DNA from: JAYTQG01 sp043746815
GTDB lineage: Bacteria; Actinomycetota; Thermoleophilia; Miltoncostaeales; Miltoncostaeaceae
Length of the DNA: 7,784 nucleotides
Assembly: GCA_043746815.1 (NCBI GenBank)
Contig: JAYTQG010000196.1
Location: 1-7,784 of the forward strand
Reading direction: 5' to 3'
Shown piece after piece: positions 1 through 6,298 of this stretch (positions are counted from its first letter, which is position 1; every line of letters begins with the position of its first letter). The notes under the pieces were generated by a model. It worked only from the letters and a program-made list of their open reading frames with translations. It was not told the DNA's origin and did not search any database. A program made the translations under genes and the position numbers.

Positions 1-2177
1 ACCGCGAATTCGTCTCCGCCAAGGCGCGAGGCCAGCTCACCTGGTGAGAGAGCACTTCGCAAGCGATCTGCCGCGCTGACCAACAGCTCGTCGCCAGCCT
101 GATGTCCGAGACTGTCATTCACCGTCTTGAAGTCGTCAAGGTCAAAGAACAGGACGCTCACCGACTCGCCAATCGGCCGAAGCTGAAGGGCCTTCTCAAC
201 ACGCTCGGTGAACAGGCGCCGGTTGGCGAGGCCTGTGAGGGGATCGTGGAACGCCTGATGAAACAGCCGCTCCTGCAAGGCCTTTTGGTCGGTGACATCG
301 CGGGTCGTCAGGACGAAGCCCCGGACGTTCGGGTCCTCAAGGAGATTGGTCACGACCGTCTCGATGTTGCGCCAGCGCCCAGAGGTATGCCGGGCAAGAC
401 CGCTGAACGTGATTCCGACCGTCGGATGCTCTGCGGCGTCGCGAAGGGTGTCGGCAAAGCGGACCTGATCATCCTGGTGCAGGATGTCCGCAAACGCGGT
501 ACCAACGAGCTTCGCCTGGCCGTACCCAAGAACCCGTTGAACGGAGGGCGTCTGCTCGCGGATGACACCCGACGCGTCGGTGATCGTGATGACATCCGAG
601 GCGTGTTGAACCAGCGAGCGGAATCGTTCGGCTCCAGCCTTCCCCCTGACGGCCTCCGTCAGTTCGATCGTCTCAAGGGCAAGGGCCGCCTGCGATGCCA
701 GCGTTTGCAGGGCATTTGCGACCTCGTCGTCAATCTCCACACGGCTCGGCATGACGATGATCCCGCGCAGAACGTCGTTGACGATCAGCGGCGAGAGAAA
801 GAGCGCACCGCGATCCGGTGGGACGGCCACCGCCGTGCGCACCCGCTCCGACGCCTCAGTCAGTACGACTGACTCACCGCGTTCCAGGCGCTGGCGAATG
901 CCCTCGGGAAGGGCAGCGAAGTTGCCGGTCATCACATCCCGATCGAATCCCAAACCCGCGTCGCGATCCATGATCAACCGTACCGCCGCCCCTGAGCTTC
1001 CGTCCGCCAGCGCGACGGCCGTGCGTTCCGTGACCATGTGCACCGCTGTCCGGTCCGCAGCGGCCACCAGATTCGCCGCCGCACGCCGAAGGGTTGTCTC
1101 GCGAACAACGGCCCTACGGTGGCGATCTGCCGTACTCCCGAGCACGGCGATGAGGCCCGCGATTCGGACCAGAACGAGGAGCGCGAGAATCCCCGAGACG
1201 GCGATAAACACCGGGATATTGGACCGGATCCCGCGTGCTGCCTGAACCGCGAGTACGGTCGGTCCCAGGAGAACAGCCAGAACCAGCAGCATCAGCCGCG
1301 CCGAGGCGATTACCGGCTCGCGTGGGGGTGCACGCTCGACGAGGGAACGCATCGTCGGGTGTAAGGCCGCTGCTGCGATCAGGACAGCGAAGGCGAGCCG
1401 CGCACTCCCGCTGGCCTCCACCAGACCGCTGGCGGGATCGAGCGCTCCGAACGAGCCCAACGCGTCGGCAGCGAACAGCAGCGGAGCCGCCATCGCGATG
1501 CGCAACCCTGCAGTGTCCCGCACCCCTCCGCATGCCAGCAGTCGCACTGCGAGGACGGCCATCAGAAGATCCAACACGGGGAAGGCAGCGACGGTGAGAC
1601 GACCCGATCCGGTCAGACCGCGCTCGGCCAGGTGGGGGGCAACGGTGAACACCCACATGAGCGTGCCGAAGCCCAAGCCAATGATGGCCGCGTCGATCAG
1701 CGCCGAGAGATCCCCGCGCGGCTGACGAATTCGAATCATCCAGACGAGGCCGACAACGATCAGGGCCCGGGCTCCGAGTTGAACGGCTTCCCGCCAAGCA
1801 AATATCGGGGGTCCCCCGACGTGCAGGAGGTCCGCGATGAGCATCACCGCGACGCCGCCAACGATCGCAATCCAGGGTCCACGGCGTATCGGTTGGTGAA
1901 CCACGATCGACCAAGCAGCGGACCCGATCGCGGCTGCGCCAGTGATCAGGAGAATCGGCTGGCCAGGCAGAAGAAGGATCAGGAGCGCCGCCGCCGCCCC
2001 GACGACCAATGCAAGGCGGTCAAAGGGAAAGTGCCCGCGAACCCAACTGAGATTGAGGTTGGGAACTCCAGACTCCTGGAGTGCTGGAGCGAGGGTTGTT
2101 GCGGCTACCTCCGACTGGGCTACCTCTACCGATCCGGGCGGCCGATCGGACGCGGGCGTTTTGCGTGCACGGGTCAT
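1..2177 (-). CDS. Membrane-anchored GAF-PAS-GGDEF signalling protein (probable diguanylate cyclase), 3' end outside window
   Basis: An open minus-strand frame gives 725 residues without a stop before the left edge. Residues ~55-345 are hydrophobic, with about ten predicted membrane helices and no family I can name. A GAF-like domain spans ~360-510. A PAS domain spans ~517-635 and ends in the typical RDVTDQK PAC motif near 626. A GGDEF domain starts at HDPLTGLANRR (644), with FFDLDDFK around 677-684 and LGGDEFA at 719-725. The family makes cyclic di-GMP from two GTP at the inner membrane. Metal ligand D679 and the GGDEF motif are intact. The usual inhibitory RxxD site is replaced by SPGE (711-714). 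The C-terminus, possibly followed by an EAL domain, is not visible. The start is uncertain: ATG at 2177 gives a normal length before the first helix, but an in-frame ATG at 2285 adds 36 residues. Neither has a strong ribosome binding site. The gene is divergent from the sigma gene at 2336. Confidence 0.93.
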   Translation of the reverse strand, partial: MTRARKTPASDRPPGSVEVAQSEVAATTLAPALQESGVPNLNLSWVRGHFPFDRLALVVGAAAALLILLLPGQPILLITGAAAIGSAAWSIVVHQPIRRGPWIAIVGGVAVMLIADLLHVGGPPIFAWREAVQLGARALIVVGLVWMIRIRQPRGDLSALIDAAIIGLGFGTLMWVFTVAPHLAERGLTGSGRLTVAAFPVLDLLMAVLAVRLLACGGVRDTAGLRIAMAAPLLFAADALGSFGALDPASGLVEASGSARLAFAVLIAAAALHPTMRSLVERAPPREPVIASARLMLLVLAVLLGPTVLAVQAARGIRSNIPVFIAVSGILALLVLVRIAGLIAVLGSTADRHRRAVVRETTLRRAAANLVAAADRTAVHMVTERTAVALADGSSGAAVRLIMDRDAGLGFDRDVMTGNFAALPEGIRQRLERGESVVLTEASERVRTAVAVPPDRGALFLSPLIVNDVLRGIIVMPSRVEIDDEVANALQTLASQAALALETIELTEAVRGKAGAERFRSLVQHASDVITITDASGVIREQTPSVQRVLGYGQAKLVGTAFADILHQDDQVRFADTLRDAAEHPTVGITFSGLARHTSGRWRNIETVVTNLLEDPNVRGFVLTTRDVTDQKALQERLFHQAFHDPLTGLANRRLFTERVEKALQLRPIGESVSVLFFDLDDFKTVNDSLGHQAGDELLVSAADRLRSALSPGELASRLGGDEFA

Positions 2178-2252
2178 CTCTTTGGATCTATCGGCCAGAC
2201 GCCACCCTCCGAGTAGCGAAGTGGTCGTCGCCTCGTGCGCAACCCGACTGAG

Positions 2253-2280
2253 TTGACCAAACCCTCGATCAACGTACAAA
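2253..2280 (+). promoter_or_regulatory. Candidate promoter for the ECF sigma gene
   Basis: TTGACC (2253-2258; five of six match the -35 consensus) and TACAAA (2275-2280; four of six match the -10 consensus) are separated by 16 bases, about 55 bases before the ATG at 2336. GTTGA at 2252-2256 and TCAAC at 2268-2272 form a small inverted repeat over it. If ATG 2285 were the start of the divergent GGDEF gene, this promoter would lie inside that coding sequence. Weak evidence: sequence match only. Confidence 0.3.
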
Positions 2281-2335
2281 CTCATTTCACGACGCCCGAA
2301 CGGCGCGCGGCACGGATGCCGGGGGGAAGTAGACG

Positions 2336-3460
2336 ATGCGGGACCTGATGACCGCTCCAGCGTCGGCAGTACCCGAGACGAGACGTCCGCGCCGCTTTCA
2401 GCCGTCGCTGGCGCTGATGAGTGACCTGGATCAGTGCCAGGACATCTCGGCGCGCGTCTTTCGCGTCGGTGCCGCCCAACGAGGCACCCTCGTCGCCTTG
2501 GCCCGCCGCCGCCTCCGACAGGCCGACCTGGACGAGGATGTGGTCCAAGAGGCGATCATCTACGCGGCGACCCTCTGCGAGCGCAGCGGCGTCGTCGAGC
2601 CCGGGGCGATTTTCGGCATGCTCACGCAGTGCGTCGGGTGGAAGGCGATGGATGCGAACCGGTTCGGGTTTCGGGGGCCCGACCGTGTTGCCGAACCAGA
2701 CATGCGGAGCCTCCCCGGCCCGGAACCGGGAACCGACGACCTCATCGCCGCGGTAACCGATCTCCTGGCCCAGGTCCCCGAACGCGACCGCGAGGCGCTC
2801 CTTCTTCGCGCGTGCTACCAGCTGAGCTACCGCGAGGTCTCCGAGCGCACGGGCGAGACCCAGCGCCGAGCGGCACTCGGGGTGGAGCGCACCTTGGAGC
2901 GAATGCGCGATTTGTACTCATCGCGTGAAGCCGGGCAGCTCTGCGAGGAGGCATCAACGCTCCTTCCGAAGCTCCAGGCTGGAACCCTCGCCGAGGAAGT
3001 GGGGAGCGAGGACGCAGAGCGGATTGCCGCGCACGCGAAGAGCTGCCTGCGCTGTCAACGCGAGCAACGCTTCTACCGCCGCGGAATCATGGCCGCGCTG
3101 GCACCCGGCGTGGGAGCAGCCGGGCTCGGGATGGGGGCACTTGGTGCGGGGTCCGCCAGCGCAATCGTCGCGAGCCTGCCCTTGGCCCCGCTTGCGGCAA
3201 GCACCTTGGCCCTCATGGCGGCGGGGGCGCTGATTCCGGTGATCGTGCTCGGTCCTGCGCTTCACCACAAGGTTCCCACTCCCGCCCAGGCGAAGGTCGT
3301 CACGGCCCCAATCCGTCCAGCAATTCGCGTCGGCCCGCGGAAAAGTGTGCGGCCCGTCGTTCGCGGACGCCCGCAGACTTCCCCCTCTCCACCGGCAACA
3401 GCGCCCCTCGTGACCCCGGCCGCTCGTCATGCCGCCGCCACTCAGGAGTTCCTTCCGTAG
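2336..3460 (+). CDS. ECF-type sigma-70 factor fused to a zinc anti-sigma-like motif, membrane segment(s) and Pro-rich tail
   Basis: A protein of 374 residues, about twice the usual ECF sigma length. Sigma region 2 spans ~46-112 (DLDEDVVQEA at 64-73). Region 4 spans ~136-196 with a helix-turn-helix around LSYREVSERTGE (163-174). Next comes H233-x3-C237-x2-C240, the signature of zinc-binding anti-sigma (ZAS) domains. A Gly/Ala-rich hydrophobic stretch (~251-281), a clear membrane helix (~283-308) and a basic, Pro-rich tail (~312-374) follow. By family, regions 2 and 4 recruit RNA polymerase to specific promoters and the ZAS part holds the sigma factor inactive until a signal arrives; I infer both roles are combined in one membrane-bound chain. 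No separate anti-sigma gene lies next door, which fits. The ATG at 2336 is preceded by GGGGGGAAG (2321-2329). A second in-frame ATG at 2348 has no better site. The trigger and target promoters are unknown. Confidence 0.88.
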   Translation: MRDLMTAPASAVPETRRPRRFQPSLALMSDLDQCQDISARVFRVGAAQRGTLVALARRRLRQADLDEDVVQEAIIYAATLCERSGVVEPGAIFGMLTQCVGWKAMDANRFGFRGPDRVAEPDMRSLPGPEPGTDDLIAAVTDLLAQVPERDREALLLRACYQLSYREVSERTGETQRRAALGVERTLERMRDLYSSREAGQLCEEASTLLPKLQAGTLAEEVGSEDAERIAAHAKSCLRCQREQRFYRRGIMAALAPGVGAAGLGMGALGAGSASAIVASLPLAPLAASTLALMAAGALIPVIVLGPALHHKVPTPAQAKVVTAPIRPAIRVGPRKSVRPVVRGRPQTSPSPPATAPLVTPAARHAAATQEFLP

Positions 3461-3489
3461 GTCGTCGGGCTACCCTCTCCCGAACCTAC
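3457..3489 (+). terminator. Hairpin at the end of the ECF sigma gene, possible terminator or attenuator
   Basis: GTAGGT (3457-3462) pairs with ACCTAC (3484-3489), and TCGGG (3465-3469) pairs with CCCGA (3479-3483). This gives 11 base pairs with a two-base bulge and a nine-base loop. The left arm contains the TAG stop codon of the sigma gene. There is no T run after it, so it is not a classical intrinsic terminator. Only 21 bases separate it from the cyclophilin start, leaving no room for a promoter between them. Confidence 0.45.
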
Positions 3490-3499
3490 TGTTCAACTG

Positions 3500-3505
3500 A
3501 AAGGA
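3500..3505 (+). promoter_or_regulatory. Ribosome binding site that decides the cyclophilin start
   Basis: AAAGGA lies two bases before ATG 3508 but five bases before the adjacent in-frame ATG 3511. The second ATG therefore has the workable spacing and is the preferred start. Confidence 0.55.
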
Positions 3506-3510
3506 CCATG

Positions 3511-4008
3511 ATGGCCCAACTTCCCCCGCCTGCAAATCCAACGGCGAAGTACGTCGCGGTCTTCACGACCACCGCTGGCGAGATCCGCTGCGAACTCTTC
3601 GCGGACGCCGCACCACAAACCGTCGGCAATTTTGTGGGCCTGGCAAATGCTGGCTACTACGACGGCACGATTTTTCACCGTGTGATCCCCGACTTCATGG
3701 TTCAGGGCGGGTGCCCGCAGGGTACGGGCACAGGCGGCCCCGGCTATAACTTCAAGGACGAAATCAACGACCACAAGATCGTCATGGGGACCCTCGCGAT
3801 GGCGAACGCCGGTCCGGGCACCAATGGAAGCCAGTTCTTCCTCGTCACGGCAACCGCCACACCCTGGCTCGATGGCGCCCACACGGCCTTCGGTCGCATC
3901 ATCGACGGCGATGATGTGCTTGCGACCCTTGGCACCACGCCAACTGGCCGAAATGACCGCCCGATAACCGAACAGCGACTCGAAAGCGTACGCATTGAGC
4001 AGAGTTGA
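3511..4008 (+). CDS. Cyclophilin-type peptidyl-prolyl cis-trans isomerase
   Basis: A single-domain cyclophilin of 165 residues, the usual size. The family catalyses cis-trans isomerisation of Xaa-Pro bonds and assists protein folding. Active-site elements are all present: FHRVIPDFMVQGG (56-68) supplies the catalytic arginine R57 with F62 and Q65; SQFFLV (107-112) forms part of the proline pocket; WLDGAHTAFG (119-128) supplies W119 and H124. There is no signal peptide or membrane segment, so it should be cytosolic. ATG 3511 is chosen over ATG 3508, one codon upstream, because of ribosome binding site spacing. It lies 50 bases after the ECF sigma gene on the same strand and may share its transcript, subject to the hairpin between them. 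The stop codon overlaps a perfect TTGACA box that may serve the downstream sigma gene. Confidence 0.95.
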   Translation: MAQLPPPANPTAKYVAVFTTTAGEIRCELFADAAPQTVGNFVGLANAGYYDGTIFHRVIPDFMVQGGCPQGTGTGGPGYNFKDEINDHKIVMGTLAMANAGPGTNGSQFFLVTATATPWLDGAHTAFGRIIDGDDVLATLGTTPTGRNDRPITEQRLESVRIEQS

Positions 4009-4049
4009 CACATTGGGGGCTTGCACGTTTTACGAAAAGCGCATACCGT
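4005..4049 (+). promoter_or_regulatory. Candidate promoter region for the rpoD-like gene
   Basis: A perfect -35 box TTGACA (4005-4010) overlaps the cyclophilin stop codon, but no good -10 lies 16-18 bases downstream; the nearest TA-starting hexamer, TACGAA (4031-4036), is 20 bases away. A second pair, TTGCAC (4021-4026) and TACCGT (4044-4049), has 17-base spacing and fits the loose TANNNT -10 common in actinobacteria. Either would give a leader of roughly 130-150 bases before the gene. Sequence match only. Confidence 0.27.
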
Positions 4050-4120
4050 AGGCAATCGCGGGCTCGGGGGCGCGTCCGCAGCGGCTGATTCCATGGCTAT
4101 CGGCCGTGGTGCTCAGGCGT

Positions 4121-4134
4121 CGGTCAGTTGACCG
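4121..4134. repeat. Perfect 14-base inverted repeat upstream of the rpoD-like gene, possible operator
   Basis: CGGTCA (4121-4126) and TGACCG (4129-4134) are exact inverted copies around a two-base centre. The repeat sits 55 bases before the start codon at 4190, in non-coding DNA. The right half contains TTGACC, but no -10 box follows at a usable distance, so a protein-binding site is more likely than a promoter element. The stem with a two-base loop is too tight to be a good RNA hairpin. No regulator is identified. Confidence 0.35.
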
Positions 4135-4180
4135 GAGAAGCTCGAAGTGACACTCGCTCGGGATGGGCGAACGACGGAAT

Positions 4181-4185
4181 AGGAG
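4181..4185 (+). promoter_or_regulatory. Ribosome binding site that decides the rpoD-like start
   Basis: AGGAG lies four bases before ATG 4190. The upstream in-frame ATG at 4163 has no comparable purine-rich site before it, so the nine extra residues it would add are probably not translated. Confidence 0.6.
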
Positions 4186-4189
4186 TCGG

Positions 4190-5275
4190 ATGACACCATT
4201 GGCACAGCTCGCTGAGGTGCTTGAGGGAACGGAACTTGCGACGCTGCTCGTACGCGGCCAAGAGGTCGGCTTTTTGAGCGTTGAAGAGGTCGCTGAGGCG
4301 ATCGAGTTGGTCGGCCTGGACGGCGGCAGCGCGGAAGAGCTCTATGCACAGCTCGATGAGCTGGGAGTCGAACTCCTCGATGCGGCTGAGGCGCGTACGC
4401 GCACGGCCGAGCTCAACGATTTTGCAGAGCGGCCCCGTCGCGCTGCGGCGGCGGTCGAGCAGACCACCGACGCACTCCAGCTGTTTCTCAAGGACATTGG
4501 TCGCGTCCCGCTGTTGACGGCGGGCCAGGAAGTGTCGCTCGCCAAGCGCATCGAGTCGGGAGACCCCAGCGCGAAGACACAGATGGTCGAAGCGAACCTT
4601 CGTCTGGTTGTGTCGATCGCCAAGGGCTACCGCGGCCGAGGGCTTCCGTTCCTCGATCTCATCCAGGAGGGAACCCTCGGCCTCGTGCGTGCCGTCGAGA
4701 AGTTCGACTGGCGCCGTGGCTTCAAGTTCTCCACGTATGCCACCTGGTGGATTCGCCAGGCCGTGACACGCGCGCTCGCGGACAAGGGCCGGACGATTCG
4801 TATTCCGGTTCACGTCGTCGAGAAGTTGAACCAGATCTCTCGCGCCGAGCGCATGCTCGTCGGTCAGCTTGGGCGTGAGCCCACCGCTGAGGAGATCGGC
4901 GAGGCCGCTGGCCTTCCAGCCAGCGAGGTTGAGGACATCCTGCGTAGCGCTCAGCCGATCGTCTCGCTGGAGAAGCCTGTCGGTGAGGACGAGGAGTCAG
5001 AGTTCGGTCGCTTTCTGGCCGATGAGAACTCGGTTGCTCCGGAAGCCGCGGCCGAGACGTCACTGCGCGAAGCGGCCCTCCGGGATCTCCTGGACCAGCT
5101 GAGCTACCGGGAGCGTCGCGTCCTTGAGCTTCGCTACGGCCTTGCCGGAGAGAAGCCCCGCACACTGGACGAGCTTGGTCGGATGTTCAACGTCACCCGT
5201 GAGCGCATCCGGCAGGTTGAGCACCAGTCGCTGCAGAAGCTGGGCACGATGGCCGAAGCTTCGCGCCTCGGCTAG
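4190..5275 (+). CDS. rpoD: Primary-type RNA polymerase sigma factor (RpoD/SigA family)
   Basis: A protein of 361 residues with the full primary-sigma layout. Region 1.1-like helices span ~12-66 (LLVRGQEVGFLSVEE). Region 1.2 (~91-125) contains LFLKDIGRVPLL. Region 2 (~130-205) contains EANLRLVVSIAKGY, the core-binding LIQEGTLGLVRAVEKFD, and the -10 melting segment FKFSTYATWWIRQA. Region 3 spans ~206-285 and region 4 ~295-357, with the -35 helix-turn-helix TLDELGRMFNVTRERIRQVE (325-344). The family directs core RNA polymerase to TTGACA/TATAAT promoters. The presence of region 1.1 favours a primary or RpoD-like paralogue over a stress sigma. Some related actinobacteria carry several such genes, so it may not be the only one. 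ATG 4190 is preferred over ATG 4163 on ribosome binding site grounds. The gene ends ten bases before a strong hairpin. The long 181-base leader holds a 14-base palindrome. Confidence 0.95.
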   Translation: MTPLAQLAEVLEGTELATLLVRGQEVGFLSVEEVAEAIELVGLDGGSAEELYAQLDELGVELLDAAEARTRTAELNDFAERPRRAAAAVEQTTDALQLFLKDIGRVPLLTAGQEVSLAKRIESGDPSAKTQMVEANLRLVVSIAKGYRGRGLPFLDLIQEGTLGLVRAVEKFDWRRGFKFSTYATWWIRQAVTRALADKGRTIRIPVHVVEKLNQISRAERMLVGQLGREPTAEEIGEAAGLPASEVEDILRSAQPIVSLEKPVGEDEESEFGRFLADENSVAPEAAAETSLREAALRDLLDQLSYRERRVLELRYGLAGEKPRTLDELGRMFNVTRERIRQVEHQSLQKLGTMAEASRLG

Positions 5276-5284
5276 AAGGAACTC

Positions 5285-5312
5285 GGTGGGTGGGCCCTCG
5301 GGCCCACCCACC
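5285..5312. terminator. GC-rich bidirectional terminator hairpin between converging genes
   Basis: GGTGGGTGGGCC (5285-5296) and its exact complement GGCCCACCCACC (5301-5312) form a 12-base-pair stem with a CTCG loop. It starts ten bases after the stop of the sigma gene and ends 12 bases before the stop of the converging 88-residue gene, so it can serve both. There is no T tract on either side, as is common for hairpin terminators in high-GC actinobacteria. Confidence 0.75.
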
Positions 5313-5323
5313 TGCTGCATCGA

Positions 5324-5590
5324 TCAGTGGCTGGCGACGTAAGCCTTGCGCATGCGGCCGTTCATGATCCCGCCGACCACGCCCAAAATCAGGGCGCCGA
5401 TGATCAGGACCCAGAAGAGCTCGTAGTGCATCCAGAGTTCTTTGCCCTCTTTGAGTTCTTTCGTCTTCGTGGCGTCCTTCACGGCAAAGCCAAGGCAGAA
5501 CCACGCCATTGCACCGATGATCATGGTTGCGCCGAGGGTGAAGGGCCACGCCTTCGAAATTCCTCGGTCATCGTCACTGTGTGATGCCAC
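5324..5590 (-). CDS. Small two-helix membrane protein of unknown function
   Basis: An 88-residue protein that I do not recognise as a named family. It has a short acidic N-terminus (SDDDRG), a first membrane helix (~16-37, containing MIIGAMAWFCLGFAV), a charged Lys/Glu-rich linker (~38-56, TKTKELKEGKEL), and a second helix (~57-75, LFWVLIIGALILGVVGGIM). It ends with a basic segment, NGRMRKAYVASH. Positive charges after helix two suggest both ends are in the cytoplasm and the linker is outside. The start is GTG at 5590, with GAAAGG (revcomp of 5597-5602) six bases upstream. It lies 45 bases after the Nudix-type regulator gene on the same strand and is probably the last gene of that operon. Coding quality is good: codon use matches its neighbours and the hydrophobic pattern is coherent. 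Confidence 0.82.
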   Translation of the reverse strand: MASHSDDDRGISKAWPFTLGATMIIGAMAWFCLGFAVKDATKTKELKEGKELWMHYELFWVLIIGALILGVVGGIMNGRMRKAYVASH

Positions 5591-5635
5591 GGACAGCCTT
5601 TCATGCGGTCGGTTCCCAACGAGGAGGTGATTCTA

Positions 5636-6298
5636 TCAACCGTCGCGACGTGCTCCCGCGATGGTGCGCGCCGCGCGACGCTCCCCAGCAACGACGGCAA
5701 ACTCTCCGCCAACCCAACGGTGAAGGCGCGCCGGACGCCCGGGACCTGCGGCGCGGACGGTGCCAGCATCAGCCACGATTCCGGCGGAAAGCACGTCGCG
5801 ACGGAAGTTCCGGGGGTCGAGCATGGTTCCAAGCACGGCCTCATAGACGGTCTGCAGCTCGCGCAGGGTGAAGAGATCCGGCATCAACTGGACAGCGACC
5901 GGGGCATATGCCGTCTTGGCTCGCAGCCGAGCATGCCCATATCTGAGGGTTTCCCGGTCGGCGTCCGCCAGCTCTGGAGCGTCATCAACCCGAAACCACC
6001 GCACCTCGACCTCAGCCTCACCCGGATGCAAGGGGTGGCGTGCCGCCGCGATGAGCGCCAGGTAGGCCACGCTGATCGAATCGCCCGGACGGTCGAACGT
6101 GTAAAGCTGTTCCAGCGCCACCCCGGTCACACCCGTCTGCTCCGCGAGTGTCTCGGTGGCGACCTCCAAGAGGGCCCGTCCCGGTGGGACCGGCCGACCT
6201 GCGAGTGACCATGTCGTTTTCGGACCACGCACGAGCAGCACCTCCAGCGCGCCGTCACGCACGGTGAACACGGCCAAACTGACGTCTACCGTCCTCAC
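5636..6298 (-). CDS. NrtR-type transcriptional regulator: degenerate Nudix domain plus C-terminal winged helix
   Basis: A protein of 220 residues. The N-terminal Nudix fold (~1-135) opens with VDVSLAVFTVRDG and LEVLLVRGP. The C-terminal winged helix (~140-196) carries the family-typical FTLRELQTVYEAVLG, DPRNFRRDVL and GRPARLHRW. This pairing defines NrtR, the Nudix-related regulators that sense ADP-ribose-like ligands and repress NAD or pentose genes. The Nudix box (33-57) is badly changed. Against G-x5-E-x7-REUxEExGU, the first Gly is R35, Glu is R41, the Arg-Glu pair is E49-T50 and the last Glu is Q54. Only E53 and G56 remain, so hydrolysis is very unlikely and a pure ligand-sensing regulator is inferred. 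The start is GTG 6298, whose GTGA overlaps the stop of the upstream hydrolase gene by 4 bases, indicating translational coupling. A GTG at 6364 would add 22 residues with no homology-like pattern. No NAD biosynthesis gene is visible nearby. Confidence 0.88.
   Translation of the reverse strand: MRTVDVSLAVFTVRDGALEVLLVRGPKTTWSLAGRPVPPGRALLEVATETLAEQTGVTGVALEQLYTFDRPGDSISVAYLALIAAARHPLHPGEAEVEVRWFRVDDAPELADADRETLRYGHARLRAKTAYAPVAVQLMPDLFTLRELQTVYEAVLGTMLDPRNFRRDVLSAGIVADAGTVRAAGPGRPARLHRWVGGEFAVVAGERRAARTIAGARRDG

Noticed and set aside
102..872. A 256-residue open frame on the plus strand
   Set aside because: It lies antisense to the PAS and GGDEF part of the signalling gene, has no recognisable domain, and reflects high-GC shadow reading.
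1114..1914. A 266-residue minus-strand frame rich in Arg, Ser and Pro
   Set aside because: Same strand but different frame from the signalling gene; low-complexity composition and no domain, while the true frame encodes coherent membrane helices.
2178..2285. 36-residue extension of the GGDEF protein from ATG 2285
   Set aside because: Not fully excluded, but it would cover the candidate promoter of the divergent sigma gene, and no strong ribosome binding site supports it.
4163..4189. Nine-residue N-terminal extension of the rpoD-like protein
   Set aside because: No ribosome binding site before ATG 4163, whereas AGGAG precedes ATG 4190.
4124..4813. A 229-residue minus-strand frame
   Set aside because: Antisense to the rpoD-like gene, whose domains are unmistakable; no domain of its own.
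5603..6208. A 201-residue plus-strand frame
   Set aside because: Antisense to the NrtR-like regulator; no recognisable domain.
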